Source: Lactuca virosa (Eukaryota; Streptophyta; Magnoliopsida; Asterales; Asteraceae). From it: a stretch of 64,000 nt of DNA. Position numbers and translations under genes: made by a program. The DNA is taken from NCBI GenBank assembly GCA_928212115.1, contig CAKMRJ010005745.1, positions 80,110,635-80,174,634 of the forward strand, read 5' to 3'. The notes under the pieces were generated by a model. The model saw only the letters and a list, made by a program, of their open reading frames with translations, had not been told where the DNA came from and did not search any database. This document shows positions 11,440 to 21,914 of the stretch, piece after piece; the first letter of the stretch is position 1; each line of letters opens with the position of its first letter.

Positions 11440-11720
11440 CTAAAATTCAGTAAATATGGTTATACTTACAAGCTTAAGTGTAATTCTGAGACATTGGAAA
11501 AGGTTTCAATGTATGGCAGAGCGAATAAGAAGAATCAACTTAGGCAGAAAGATAAAAGTTTCTCAAATCTGAAAAGATGGGAGAGTACTTTAGTATCATG
11601 TTATATAATCATCTTAATGATTAAGAGACCTTATCACAATTCATCCTCTAAGTGCATTCTGGTAGCTAAGAAGAGGAGCTATGAATTGTTGAAGTGGTTA
11701 AAATCAAGAAGATGATTTAT
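11440..11720 (+). pseudogene. Decayed copia integrase-core remnant (Co-1)
   Basis: SKYGYTYKLKCNSETLEK (about 11449-11502) is the stretch preceding the second catalytic Asp of copia integrases. The following DNA is recognisably the region that normally encodes that motif but is frame-shifted, so the aspartate context is lost. The longest open frame (73 residues, 11494-11715) is a by-product of the shift. Co-2 carries the same frame almost base for base (60182-60379), so the lesion pre-dates both insertions. Confidence 0.6.
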
Positions 11721-12654
11721 ACTTCGTTCCAAAAACAATTCTTAGAGTTATACTCTAAGATTGTAACTTGAGTGACATGTCTTAAAGAAGGTTTAAAACA
11801 CTTGTCAAATGTAAGAGTAAAAGTTTTCTACTCTTGTACATTTGAAATTGGTAAGTTGTGTATGTTTTTGGATAAAAACAAGACCAACTAAGGCCCATTG
11901 TGTGAAGTGTTTGTCTTGATTAGAATCCACACTATCTCTTGAATATTTGACAAGAGAGTCTTATATGTCAAGAGGACAGTGGGAGTCTTAAAAGGTCTTG
12001 AAAGTCTCAAGAACTAATCAAGAGTAAAACCTAAAGTTCTTCACTAGCACACGACTTGAGGTTTATAACCTATCGTGTTGACTATTTCTGTGTCCATTCC
12101 AATTATAGTTGGCTTTGCATATGAGTTCTTAGAGTTATCAATTGGTTGCACAGCAACTTGGAAGCAATGGCAGACCCTTGAGCTGCCACATGGCAAGAAA
12201 TTAAGATTGAGTTCAGTCCATATGAGTTTGAATTTGTTATTATCCTTGTCTTGTGACTATGGTTTTGACAATTCACATGGATAAGAACACATACACCATT
12301 AAATCTAAGTGTCATAAGGTTTCTCTCCGATTCATGAAAATGATGGTGAGGAAACACTTTCACTAAGTAGATTTTAGCTAGATAGCAATTGTGATATTTG
12401 CATTCTCAAAGTCGTTAGTGGAGCGTGTGTGGTTAACCAGCACACTAACATGGACTTGTGAGAAGTGGTAAAGGTCTAAACAATCGAGGCTATGATTACG
12501 GCATCCCTTTTCATAGTTCTATATATGGGTCCATTATTTGCGTTCTAAAATTCGATTATGATTACGGCATCCCTTTTCATAATCTGAATTATGAGAACTT
12601 GGCAAATAGAAATGGAAATATTATAGCAAAAGACTGGTTTAGTCTTTATGTGAG

Positions 12655-12900
12655 ACATCATGACTCGTGTCCCATATGCTTCGGATATAGGATCGATTAC
12701 ATGTGCTATATTCATCCTTCATCCTTTCTAAAATTTTCCAAATGCCTGGGGCATTAAGAAGGGAAAAGGTCTAGAACTGGATATGACTAAAAGGATTAAG
12801 CAATTGTCGAGGACAATCTAAGGTTTACCAAAGATTGGTTGCTCAAGGACAGTTGGAAGTATAGTGATAATTCTGGAAGGACCATATTGACATAATCTGT
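12655..12900 (+). pseudogene. Decayed copia RT/RNase H junction remnant (Co-1)
   Basis: The reading RVPYASDIGSITCAIF (about 12667-12714) matches the conserved segment between reverse transcriptase and RNase H in copia polyproteins. A later stretch near 12820 resembles the RNase H lead-in. Both are isolated by stops. The reverse-transcriptase palm with its catalytic aspartates was not found between this and the integrase remnant. Confidence 0.55.
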
Positions 12901-14224
12901 AAGGAGGCAACTCTTGTTCAGAAGTGATAGTCAAAATGGAATATGGAAATGTTTCAAAGTTGGAAATTATTCAATCTGTGTAGATTAGGAAACTAATGCA
13001 AGAAGGATATTTCCAAGGAGCGATCTCCTTTGGAATGCTCTGTAATGGTTGTTGTCAAGTCTTTCTGACTCTGTGCATAATCATTACAGGAGGATCAATG
13101 CATATAAGTTTAGAATCTAACAGATTTCAGTAAATGGCATGAATTTGGAATTCTTACATTTGCAGTAAGGATTTGGGACTGTGAAAGAGGATCATTGGAG
13201 TTATGTTCAATTGATCTAATTCACAAAGTGAAGATCATAGACAAACATAGTATGCATACTTGGTGTATGGCATGACTAGTGTTTAGAAAACATAGTGTAC
13301 ATGCTTGGAGCATGGGACAACTATTGTTTTAAATTCAAGAATAAAGTTGATAGCTGAAACAGTATACAATGAATAATGTGTAATCATATGGTGATAAATA
13401 AAAGGTGTTTTATTTATGTTCATAGGTTTTGATACCATATTAGATTCTATTATTATTGTGTTTCATTTTGCATGTTTTGACTTCCAGAATAACTAGGTCG
13501 TTCTTCCTGATTGACTAAGTTATTCAAACTATCCACAGTCGGTCATATGTTGAAAGTAGATATGAATCAAGACTGTCATGGGTTGGCTGTAGAGGTCTAA
13601 GATGTTGGACAAGGGGCTACAACACTCATGAGTGCTCATAAGTTCTGAGTATTGGATTCAACCCGCGCTCATTGGAATCACTTCATGGATTTTATCACGA
13701 GTGATCATGAGACGATAATATCTTATATTCTTCAAACCTAGAGATATGAGTTGTTACTATGAGTTGGTTGTACATTGATTGCACGAAAACACATTCGGTA
13801 ACTCGGTGTTATAAAACGTGCCTTTGTGTATGATTCAACAAGTGGTAGAACAAGCCATATGAGTCGAAGTTTATCCATTCCTTTTACCTTCGGGATGAAA
13901 GCGATATCTGTGGGCCCCTCGATGATTTGGTGATGACAAATGTAAGTGCTCGGCCGGGCCTGGACTGATTTGATTTGTTCAATTAGTCAATCGTCATAAA
14001 TCGGAAATCGGGAAACAATAAATGGACAGAGAGAATGATTATAATCCATGTCTCAGTCCATATGATATCTAGAATGGAGGAATATATGATCCCTTATCTA
14101 ATGGACAAGTCATTGACAAAGGTCAGAGTTCATCTACAAGGTCAGAGTTCGACAGCGGCTTTTGAGAGCTACGATTGCCAGTTGGTTCCTGAAGTCATAC
14201 GCATAATAGTTTTAGACTTATCCA

Positions 14225-14234
14225 AGTGGGAGAC
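14225..14234 (+). other. Polypurine tract of Co-1
   Basis: AAGTGGGAGAC-type purine run directly before the 3' LTR, as in other plant copia elements. Confidence 0.85.
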
Positions 14235-15009
14235 TGTTGGATTAGTGTCTAAGTCCATAACTATAATTGGTATGTACTTGACTCGACTCGGCATGGTCCA
14301 TTTGGGTTGCATGGCATCGGAACATTTGGATAGACCGTTTATGAGGAAAAGACATTTTGTGACATATTAATATATTATAAGTTCTAATATATTAATATGA
14401 AATCATGTTATTTAATTAGTATTGATCAAGAATTAATTTGGACTTAATTTAGTGATCAAAAAGAGACTAATTAAATATATGGGGATTGATTGTGTAAATC
14501 ATTCATTCTTATATATGTGGGCTTATGATCCAAGATTCCTTTATGTTGGGTTTAACCCATGTGGTGATCCATGGATACTCCATGGAGGTTAAAACCCATG
14601 GAGCATAAGGAATGGGTAAAGTCATGAGTTACATGGTGTAACCCTAATAGCCACACTATATAAGAACCCCTTTAGTTCAAGAAATTGGCACTAGTGATAC
14701 ATATTTTGAGGGCTAGCCGATTTGAACATGTATGTCTCTTCTCATGGTTATTCCAAGAGTTCATGATGTTGTGTGAACCATTTGAGGTGTCACACTTGGG
14801 GCACTAGGCTCTCAAGCTTCATGGAGTCAAGCAACAACAACAAGGTATGTATTCTATCTATTTTATTATCCTAGTATCAATGTTTTGGTATGCTAGTTAG
14901 GATAATACCTTGGATAATCATATTTGCATATATAATAGAGAAAACATAGATCCAAGGTATTTAGGGTTGCATGTACACTTAGGAGTGTTAGAATGCTCAA
15001 AACCCAACA
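14235..15009 (+). repeat. 3' LTR of Co-1
   Basis: 775 bp, near-identical to the 5' LTR apart from scattered single-base changes and about 24 extra bases at about 14857-14880 (also present in both Co-2 LTRs, so probably lost from the 5' LTR). Followed by the GTAAG target copy. Confidence 0.93.
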
Positions 15010-15415
15010 GTAAGACCATGTGGGGTAGCCCATGGCATTCCTAGGTAAAGACCATGTGGGGTAGCCCATGGCATCTTTACAGGTTTATGTATGCATGGAT
15101 TATGTGATATATGTAGCTTTTATAGCTAATATGGTATGTGTTATGTAGATTGTGTGTGGGGTATGCTCTAGGGGACTCACTAAGCTTTGTGCTTATAGTT
15201 TACAGTTTTGGTTTCAGGTATCATCGGTTTGGAAAAGAAGAGCTCGGATTGATCGCAGTGCACACACCTATGATTTCCGCAATGAATGATTTCGTGATGA
15301 ACTCTGATAAATGATTTAGTTATCGATGATTTGAAATGTTTGAAGTAAATGGTACCAATGTTTTAGCTATATTAAAAATGAAATTTTTACCCTTGATTTT
15401 TGGGTCGTTACAAGT

Positions 15416-15428
15416 TGGTATCAGAGCC
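15416..15428 (+). other. Primer-binding site of Gy-B
   Basis: TGGTATCAGAGCC three bases after the LTR-a end, complementary to initiator tRNA-Met. Confidence 0.92.
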
Positions 15429-17305
15429 TTGGTTTGAGGGATTCGGGCATACTTTCGGGTGTGTCTGAACTCAGACTGAGGATCTGTTAAGTTTTCAAAA
15501 GGAAAAAAATGTTTTAATTAAAGAATTTTTAAGACAAGAAAGGGTGTGGTGCATGCAATCAGCCGAGCTCGAGTAAGTTTTCCCAGAATACCCACATTTG
15601 TTATCTGCTATGATTTGATTATGAATCTGTAAATCGCATGCTAGTTAGGGTTAGGGGAGATGCATGTATATGTTGTATGAGCTGGTAGACTTGCATGCTA
15701 GTGTTGAGTAGTTAGCAATAGGTTGGCCTGATATGTGGTGCTTGTAGCCATGAGTATATTGGATGTCATGTTAAAATAAGAATGATAATTGGTATTTGTA
15801 ACTGCAATGTGTATGTTTTGAAAATTGTATACGATTAGGATCTTATAGCCTTAGAATAGCTGATTTGACCTTATTTCCTGTGGTCTTAGGGCAGAGTCTA
15901 TTATTCGACAGTCTATTAGATCATGTTATGTGTATAATTTGCATGCATAAGGCAGCTGGTAGCGAGGGTGGATGTGGATAGCATGGGTAGTGGTTTGTGG
16001 GTTGAACGCTCTATGATAGTTCTTTGGGACCAGAGTGCTACTGCATGAATGCTGCTTGCTTTGTGCTTTGTGGAACTCTTAAGTGATGGGAGTCAGCCAC
16101 TAAGTGGATATGACGATATCCAGGAGGTGGATGGCTGGCATCATCGGGAGTTCTTCAGCAGTTGATGGCAGGGCAAGGTTGGGAACCTAGGAAAGCCTAG
16201 GATATACTCCAACGAGTTAGTGGGGCGGTTCGGTGAGATTGGGAACCTAGGGGGAGCCTAGAAGTTGCTTCGGTGAGTATCGTGCTGTTGTTTAGCGGAT
16301 ATTTGGTGCACCAGTTGAGTAGGTGACTTGGAGGATTCGGGAGGATTGTTGAGGAAAGTATGGATAGGTGTGGAAGGTAGTATGGGCCTGTACTCCTGAA
16401 AGCATAAGATCCATACTCGAATCAGTGAGAGTCTTGGAAAATCTAAGAAGCTTATGGGAAGGAGAATTGTTGGTTATGTTCTGTGGGGATAGCTGTTATG
16501 CAGAATGCGGATGAGCACGCAAGGGGAAGGACTAGGGTTTGGATCTGGCTCTGGTGGTGAGCCAGTTAGCGGAAGGACTGGCAGGATTTTGAGTTCGCCT
16601 TGGATTTCTTGTATCAGACGGAAATGATTGATTGTTTGAACTATTACGCTTTCGGGATTGGAGACTATGAATTGGGAGTAGTTGTAGCCCGGGTAGGGCA
16701 GAGGTTGCTCCAGCTATTGCAGTTGAGCCATTGACGATTGAGTTGGTGAGTGTGTCGGGGTGCGAGACCCTGACTGATATGGATCCCAGAGCCAAGGACG
16801 GAAGATTGATTAGTAGTACATCAATGAGAGAGATTCAGGTCAGGTGAATTTATTAGAGGATCTCGGGCGAAGACTCAAGAGTTCGGATCAGTTTTTGAGA
16901 GGCCATCAGGGTCAGATTTAGCGCAACACTTGCGGAAACTGCACGATGGAGCTTCGTTCCAGGGGTTTGGGTTGTCATTGGAAACGGAAGGAAGTGTACA
17001 TCATGTCCTCAGGATGGTCGAGGTAATACAGGAGAAGGTAGTCAGGATTCCTTTAGATGTTTGCGGATATGCTATCTTCTGCCACTTCAGGTGGACGTCG
17101 GGAATTTGCATCACTTTGGAATTGTGATAAGTTAGATCTCGGGTCGGTTTTCTGCTATTCTCTGGGTTAGCAAGGGTTTTCAGATGCCATTCAGCATGTC
17201 GAGGAATCTTTGAGAGATCTTCAGACGGATGTATCTCGCGGAGCAAATTCCGCGTGTAGCATGATTGCTCCGAGTCATTGTCGGAAGCTGTTCAGTGATC
17301 TGGGT

Positions 17306-17425
17306 TGCTACAGGTGTAGTAGGTTTGGCCACATCATCAGGGATTTACCATAGGGAGCAAGCCCGTTATATTTTCATTGTGTTCAGGTGAACGACAAGGA
17401 GGTCGATTGTCTGACGATTTAGGAG
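17306..17425 (+). pseudogene. Degraded gag zinc knuckles (Gy-B)
   Basis: CYRCSRFGHIIRDL has the C-X2-C-X3-GH-X4-C layout of a retroviral-type CCHC knuckle with the last Cys changed to Leu. A stop follows within two codons. A second knuckle about 12 codons later keeps one central and the last Cys but has lost its first Cys and the His. In life this would bind genomic RNA in the virus-like particle. Confidence 0.65.
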
Positions 17426-18144
17426 GTGCAGTGAGTGCACCTTCTCCAATCATTTTCGGGGTTGGTTCAAGGGCTTGAATGAGGGAATTATGACTAGGTC
17501 CAGTAACCTTAGAAATTATGTTTGGAAAGGCTTTCGGGGTTGTCAAAGGAATAGAGAAGTTGTCGCTGAAGTGTTGTGCGAGCATCCGACTTTTGGACTC
17601 TGAGATCTGAGTGTTGATATCAGTTTTAACAGCTAGAGTCATTGGCATTGTTGGGATTCAAGACGTGTTAGCTGGTCTTCGGGAATCGTGTTGTTTTGGA
17701 AGGGTTATTCATGGTGTTCAAACTTTGCTAAGAACCGGTCGTCAGCAGATTGATCATTGGAACGAGAGAGGGTTTGGAAATCCTTCAAGTCTCATATGTT
17801 GAGCGGACTCAGTTGAAACTACGTAGGGACAGTTATTCAGATATCCAAGATAGAAGCGAGTGTGAGACGAGGATGCGTCTCACATTCCCCTTTGGAGGAG
17901 GAAAGGCGGCCTTAGGGGCTGACTGTATATAGGATATTGTGGATGGGAGTTCGGGAGACTCCCCAGCATTTGGATCGTGTCGTCTGATGTCATATAGCAG
18001 GCTTTGGGGGAGGGAACCAGGTAGAGTTCCAGTCAGTGTTTGAGTTCAGTTGGGAGGATAGACCGCGTGGGCGCTCAACGTTGAGATGTGTTTGGATTGA
18101 TAGATAAGCGATAGGGCTATGGTCAGTGATCATGTGAGGGTGAA

Positions 18145-18416
18145 AGTGTTGTAAGACTACGGAGGAGCCGTAGCATTCATTAGCAGTCAGATAGTGTGGA
18201 AAGTGTTGTAAGACTACGGGGGATCCGTAGCATTCACTAGCAGTTGGATAGTGTGGAAAGTGTTGTAAGACTACGGGGGAGCCGTAGCATTCATTATCGG
18301 TCAGATAGTATGGGAAGTGTTGTAAGACTATGGGGGAGCCGCAGCATTCACTAACGGTCAGATAGTGTGGGAAGTGTTGTAAGACTACGGGGGAGCCGTA
18401 GCATTCACGAATTCAT
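18145..18416 (+). repeat. 57-bp hairpin-bearing tandem array (5 copies) in Gy-B
   Basis: Unit starts at 18145, 18202, 18259, 18316 and 18373, an exact 57-bp period. Each unit contains AAGTGTTGTAAGACTACGG and a dyad CTACGG-GGGAG-CCGTAG (6-bp arms, 5-nt loop); copy 4 has two changes in the stem. Related arrays occur in Gy-C (22928-23070) and Gy-F (33793-34010) in the same relative place. Confidence 0.9.
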
Positions 18417-19685
18417 TAGATGATTGAGGCTAGGATAGACCAGTTCGCAAGATTATGGGGAAACCACAACTTTATAGAATCACGGCTGGAGGTGGTTATC
18501 CGTGGCGCCCGGACGGTTATGGAAATTCGAAATGGAATTGGTAGAGACTGTTGAGTCAGTGGTTTGGACCTTGATTTGTAGGATCTTGTGGATAAGTGGT
18601 ACATGACACAGTAGGGCTACGGGTGGGTAGTCCTGATATTTGATCTCTTGGGAACCTGGTGGTTGGGTCGGGTGCGAGACTAGTAGTCTCAGGATCGGTT
18701 AAGGGTATCTCTTTACCGATAAGGTAAGGGATGACGGGGAGTTATGGAGCATTACGTAAATGCCGATTCGAGGATCTCTGGATAGGCGCGAAGTAACAAT
18801 GCGGATTTGGATAGGAACCCGAATCGGAATCCGTGCAGGATTTTGTTTCAGTGAGACGGGATGTGGGGCATCGAGGGCAGAATTCCAGGGTGGCGAACGG
18901 GTTGGTTTGATGGTAGTTTAAGCCATTGTGATGTGCCTCGGGTGGCTCTATCCGTAATAGAGCCACGACGTGTCAGAATCAGGAAGCGGTAGGTCGAAGG
19001 AGACCTGGTATGAGGAAAGACTACAGTTATTCTGGTAGTATTCACCTTTTGCATTAGATTCAATGGCGACAGGTTTTCAGCCTATCTCGATCGGATGGAT
19101 CAATGGATTGAAAGAGATAGGACAGTTTTGGTTAGACGATGTATTCTTCGGAGGTCACAGGGGACTGCTGAGTAAGTTTTTGGCTCAGCAATCGGGTAGG
19201 TGTACGGTGTTCCGGATACTTGGCAGGAAGGTTAGAATCAGGGAGGTCCCCGGGTGTTCTCCAGGAAAGTAGCCATGTGGCAGCAAGAGGAGTAGGTGAG
19301 ACTTCAGTAATTTGGGGTATGTGTGTGGAATTGCTTGTTATTCGGTAGTCGCAGTTGATCGGTGATTTTGTTCATTAGGAAATCTCAAGGTATTATGAGT
19401 AGGAAGCATTCTATCTAAATTGGTTTCTTATGAAATCAGTTCGATGACATTCAATGTGGGTATTTCTGTCAAGGACACAGACCATCTCGAGCTTCAGATT
19501 TTGGATGAAGCAGATGTGATCAGGTTGCAAGGGATTCGTTCATCTTCGGGTTCTAGAACCCTATGAGGGCTGGTTTCGGTGGCCTTGGAAAGGCTATGGT
19601 ATGCTCGGGGCTGTGACCATGAGGCCTTATTCATTGGGCGTGAGGAACGGTAAGGAATGATTTCGAGGACGAAATCTAATTTAAG

Positions 19686-19696
19686 TGGGGGAGAGT
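19686..19696 (+). other. Polypurine tract of Gy-B
   Basis: AGTGGGGGAGAGT directly before LTR-b, preceded by the GATTTCGAGGACGAAATC block shared with Gy-F and, more distantly, Gy-I. Confidence 0.9.
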
Positions 19697-19971
19697 TGTA
19701 ACACCCGGTTTTGAAAGTGCTCGTGTTTGTCTTCGGAGGCCAAGGGTATAAGCATAATCTGGCAATTCAGTCTTTTATGGGTCTCAGGTTTTATCCAAAA
19801 GGTTTTAATGCTTGGGGTGTAGCTTGGAGCGTAGGGCTTCATGCCACCTTTTCATAGATATAAAGTTCGTCGGAAACGGACGTCGAACGAAGAAGTTATA
19901 GTAGTTCGAAGTTGTTGGCAGAATCGGTCCCTGAATGGAAAAGTTTTCATGCAAGGTGGCAGCCAGGTGAG

Positions 19972-20076
19972 TACGCCCAGCGTAGGGGTGTAAGGTGGAC
20001 ACGGGTGTTGGAGGCGTATGCCCAGCGTACGCTCAAAGTTTCTAAACCCTAATTTTAGGTCTATGCCACTATAAAA
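19972..20076 (+). promoter_or_regulatory. LTR-b promoter: palindromes plus TATA box
   Basis: Two palindromes with TACGC/GCGTA arms lie 37-100 bp upstream of TATAAAA. A pyrimidine-rich leader (TCAGCTTCCATTTCATC) follows, fitting a transcription start about 25-30 bp after the TATA box. Confidence 0.6.
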
Positions 20077-21339
20077 GGAATAATATGCCTCTTTGGTCAG
20101 CTTCCATTTCATCTTTAGGCAGCCACCACGAAACCCTAACCCTCCCATGAGTGTTCTTGGAGTTTTGGAGGCCATTAGAGAGCATTATGGTGTTGCGAAT
20201 CTATTTTCCAAGCAAGTGAAGAGCAAGGCATGGTGGTGGTTCAAAGGAGAGGTTGCAGATCTGGGATTGTTGCTTCATTTCTAACCATTTCAAGGTATAA
20301 AGATCTAAACTTGGCGATTATCTTCTTAGATCTCTTAGATTGAGTTTTTGGACCATTTTGGTCCAAAGGTTGAAGCTTTGTGGCTCAATCCGATTTCAAG
20401 GACTTGGAGTTGCTACTCTTAGTTCTAAATGGGTCCCTAAGGCAGAAAGTTGCCATCTTGGAGGTCTTAATGGGTTCATGCATGAGTTAAGATCCTTTCC
20501 ATGGAAGTAGATTATCATTTTTGGAGTTTGAGCTTATGTGGGTCATGCAAAGCCATCAAGTAAGTAACTTTATGGTTTTAGACGTTAAAGAGGACTTGGA
20601 TCTGAAATTGTAGCTTATGGAGTAGAGTATTAAGCACTTAATGGAAAAGTGGCTTAACAGAGGAGTACGATGGGCGTACATGCAGGTACGCGCAGCGTAC
20701 ACCACCCTCAGCCAGTATGCTTAGCGTACAAGTAAGTACGCCCCCGCATACTCATCAGTTATGGGCTTGGAGTGTTTTGGGCCTCGGGTTGGGCCAGGCA
20801 GTGGACTTTGGGCCTTTGGGCCTTAGTGGATCATCAGAAGTCAGACTTTTGGGCTTAAGGTAAGGCCCATTGGAGGGGTTGGGTCCAATTTTGAAAATTG
20901 GGCCATTAGGGGGCCACTAGTGGGCTTGGAAAGCCTACCTAGTGTTGGGCTTTTGTTTTAGGATTGGGCCTTAGTTTTGGATCGTACTGGGCCAGGGGTA
21001 GAATGGTCATTTTACCCCATGCATGGATTAAGGATTTTGGTATGGGACCCAATTGCTAATTGGGTATATTGTTTGGTATTGACAGCTCGGGAAGCTGGCG
21101 GGGCAGCAGCTAAGGAATTCATGCGGGAAGCTTCTACAGTGCGAGGTGAGTCTTCCCATCATACCAATGGGTCTAAGGCACCAAGGCCGACCCATTTTAT
21201 GATATGTGGTACACTAGTTGTAGTAGAGATATGTGTTATGATAGTTAGCTTTCTGCTAAGTGGTATGCTAGTGATTATGTACTATGCTATTGCTTATGTG
21301 GTATGTGTTATGCTAGTTGTCTTTGTGATACTTGCATGG

Positions 21340-21582
21340 AAGACCATGGGGGAGCCCATGGCACTTGGATGTAAGACCATGTGGGGTAGCCCATGGCATT
21401 CCTAGGTAAAGACCATGTGGGGTAGCCCATGGCATTGGATGTAAGACCATGTGGGGTAGCCCATGGCATTCCTAGGTAAAGACCATGTGGGGGTAGCCCA
21501 TGACATTGGATGTAAGACCATGTGGGGTAGCCCATGGCATTCCTAGGTAAAGACCATGTGGGGTAGCCCATGGCATCCTTAC
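21340..21582 (+). repeat. 34-36 bp tandem array in Gy-B LTR-b
   Basis: Seven near-identical units of GACCATGTGGGGTAGCCCAT with alternating tails; uninterrupted counterpart of the array split by Co-1. Confidence 0.92.
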
Positions 21583-21914
21583 AGGTTTATGTATGCATGG
21601 CTTATGTGACATATGTAGCTTTTATAGCTAATATGGTATGTGTTATGTGGATTGTGTGTGGGGTATGCTCTGGGGGACTCACTAAGCTTTGTGCTTACGG
21701 TTTACAGTTTTGGTTTCAGATATCATCGGTTTGGAAAAGAAGAGCTCGGATTGATCGCAGTGCACACACCTATGATTTCCGCAATGAATGATTTTGGGAT
21801 GAAATCTGATAAATGATTTAGTTATCGATGATTTGAAATGTTTGAAGCAAATGGTATCAATGTTTTAACTATATTAAAAATGAAAATTTTACCCTTGATT
21901 TTTGGGTCGTTACA

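Larger units (their letters stand above)
7781..15009 (+). mobile_element. Co-1: complete, non-coding Ty1/copia element (7,229 bp)
   Basis: Two LTRs (750 and 775 bp) with TGTTGG...CCAACA ends, a primer site matching initiator tRNA-Met just after the first, and a copia-style polypurine tract (AAGTGGGAGAC) just before the second. The target duplication is GTAAG at 7776-7780 and 15010-15014. The two LTRs are very similar; the 3' LTR has about 24 extra bases near 14857. Gag, integrase and RNase H remnants are recognisable only as short stretches broken by stops and frameshifts, and I could not find the reverse-transcriptase palm. Co-2 at the right of the window is a second copy with the same lesions. 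Confidence 0.93.
5809..15412 (+). repeat. LTR-a of Gy-B, split by Co-1
   Basis: TGTAACACCCGG ... GGGTCGTTACA, about 2.37 kb once Co-1 and one 5-bp target copy are removed. It matches LTR-b closely. Modules: palindrome block (about 6083-6165), TATAAAA (6202-6208), a second palindrome block (about 6798-6882), a 34-36 bp tandem array (7466-7780, resuming 15015-15075), then CTCAC plus hairpin (15176-15195) and CAGG (15215). Co-1 sits inside the tandem array. Confidence 0.9.
15413..19696 (+). pseudogene. Internal region of Gy-B, gag-only in character
   Basis: About 4.28 kb from primer site to polypurine tract. A degraded double zinc knuckle is visible near 17306-17425 and a 57-bp tandem array at 18145-18416. 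I found no reverse-transcriptase, RNase H, integrase or chromodomain motif in any frame. Gy-C and Gy-F internal regions follow it in order (leader, gag remnant where visible, spacer, array, 3' spacer). It looks like a gag-only, non-autonomous gypsy element rather than a random decay product. The many open frames of 60-110 codons on both strands have no family resemblance. Confidence 0.6.
5365..21914 (+). mobile_element. Gy-B: gypsy-type element in tandem form (internal fragment, LTR-a, internal, LTR-b)
   Basis: Two LTRs of one family share start (TGTAACACCCGG) and end (GGGTCGTTACA). LTR-b is preceded by a polypurine tract and LTR-a is followed by a tRNA-Met primer site, as expected for a complete element. 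LTR-a, however, is also preceded by about 440 bp of the 3' internal region with its own polypurine tract, matching 19245-19696. The order is thus internal-LTR-internal-LTR, a product of unequal recombination between LTRs or of tandem insertion, with the leftmost LTR lost at the 5364 junction. The left part of LTR-a carries the copia insertion Co-1. No pol is recognisable in the 4.3 kb internal region. The right end abuts Gy-C internal sequence. Confidence 0.85.
19697..21914 (+). repeat. LTR-b of Gy-B (2,218 bp)
   Basis: TGTAACACCCGG ... GGGTCGTTACA. Palindromes TACGCCCAGCGTA (19972-19984) and GCGTATGCCCAGCGTACGC (20014-20032), TATAAAA (20070-20076), a second palindrome block (about 20666-20752), the 34-36 bp array (21340-21582), CTCAC with hairpin CTAAGC/GCTTA (21678-21697), then a CAG box near 21717. 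It stops exactly at the point where Gy-C internal sequence begins. Confidence 0.92.

Noticed and set aside
12458..12757. 99-codon frame in Co-1
   Set aside because: Only its last third matches a copia pol segment; the rest reads across the deletion breakpoint, so it is not a gene.
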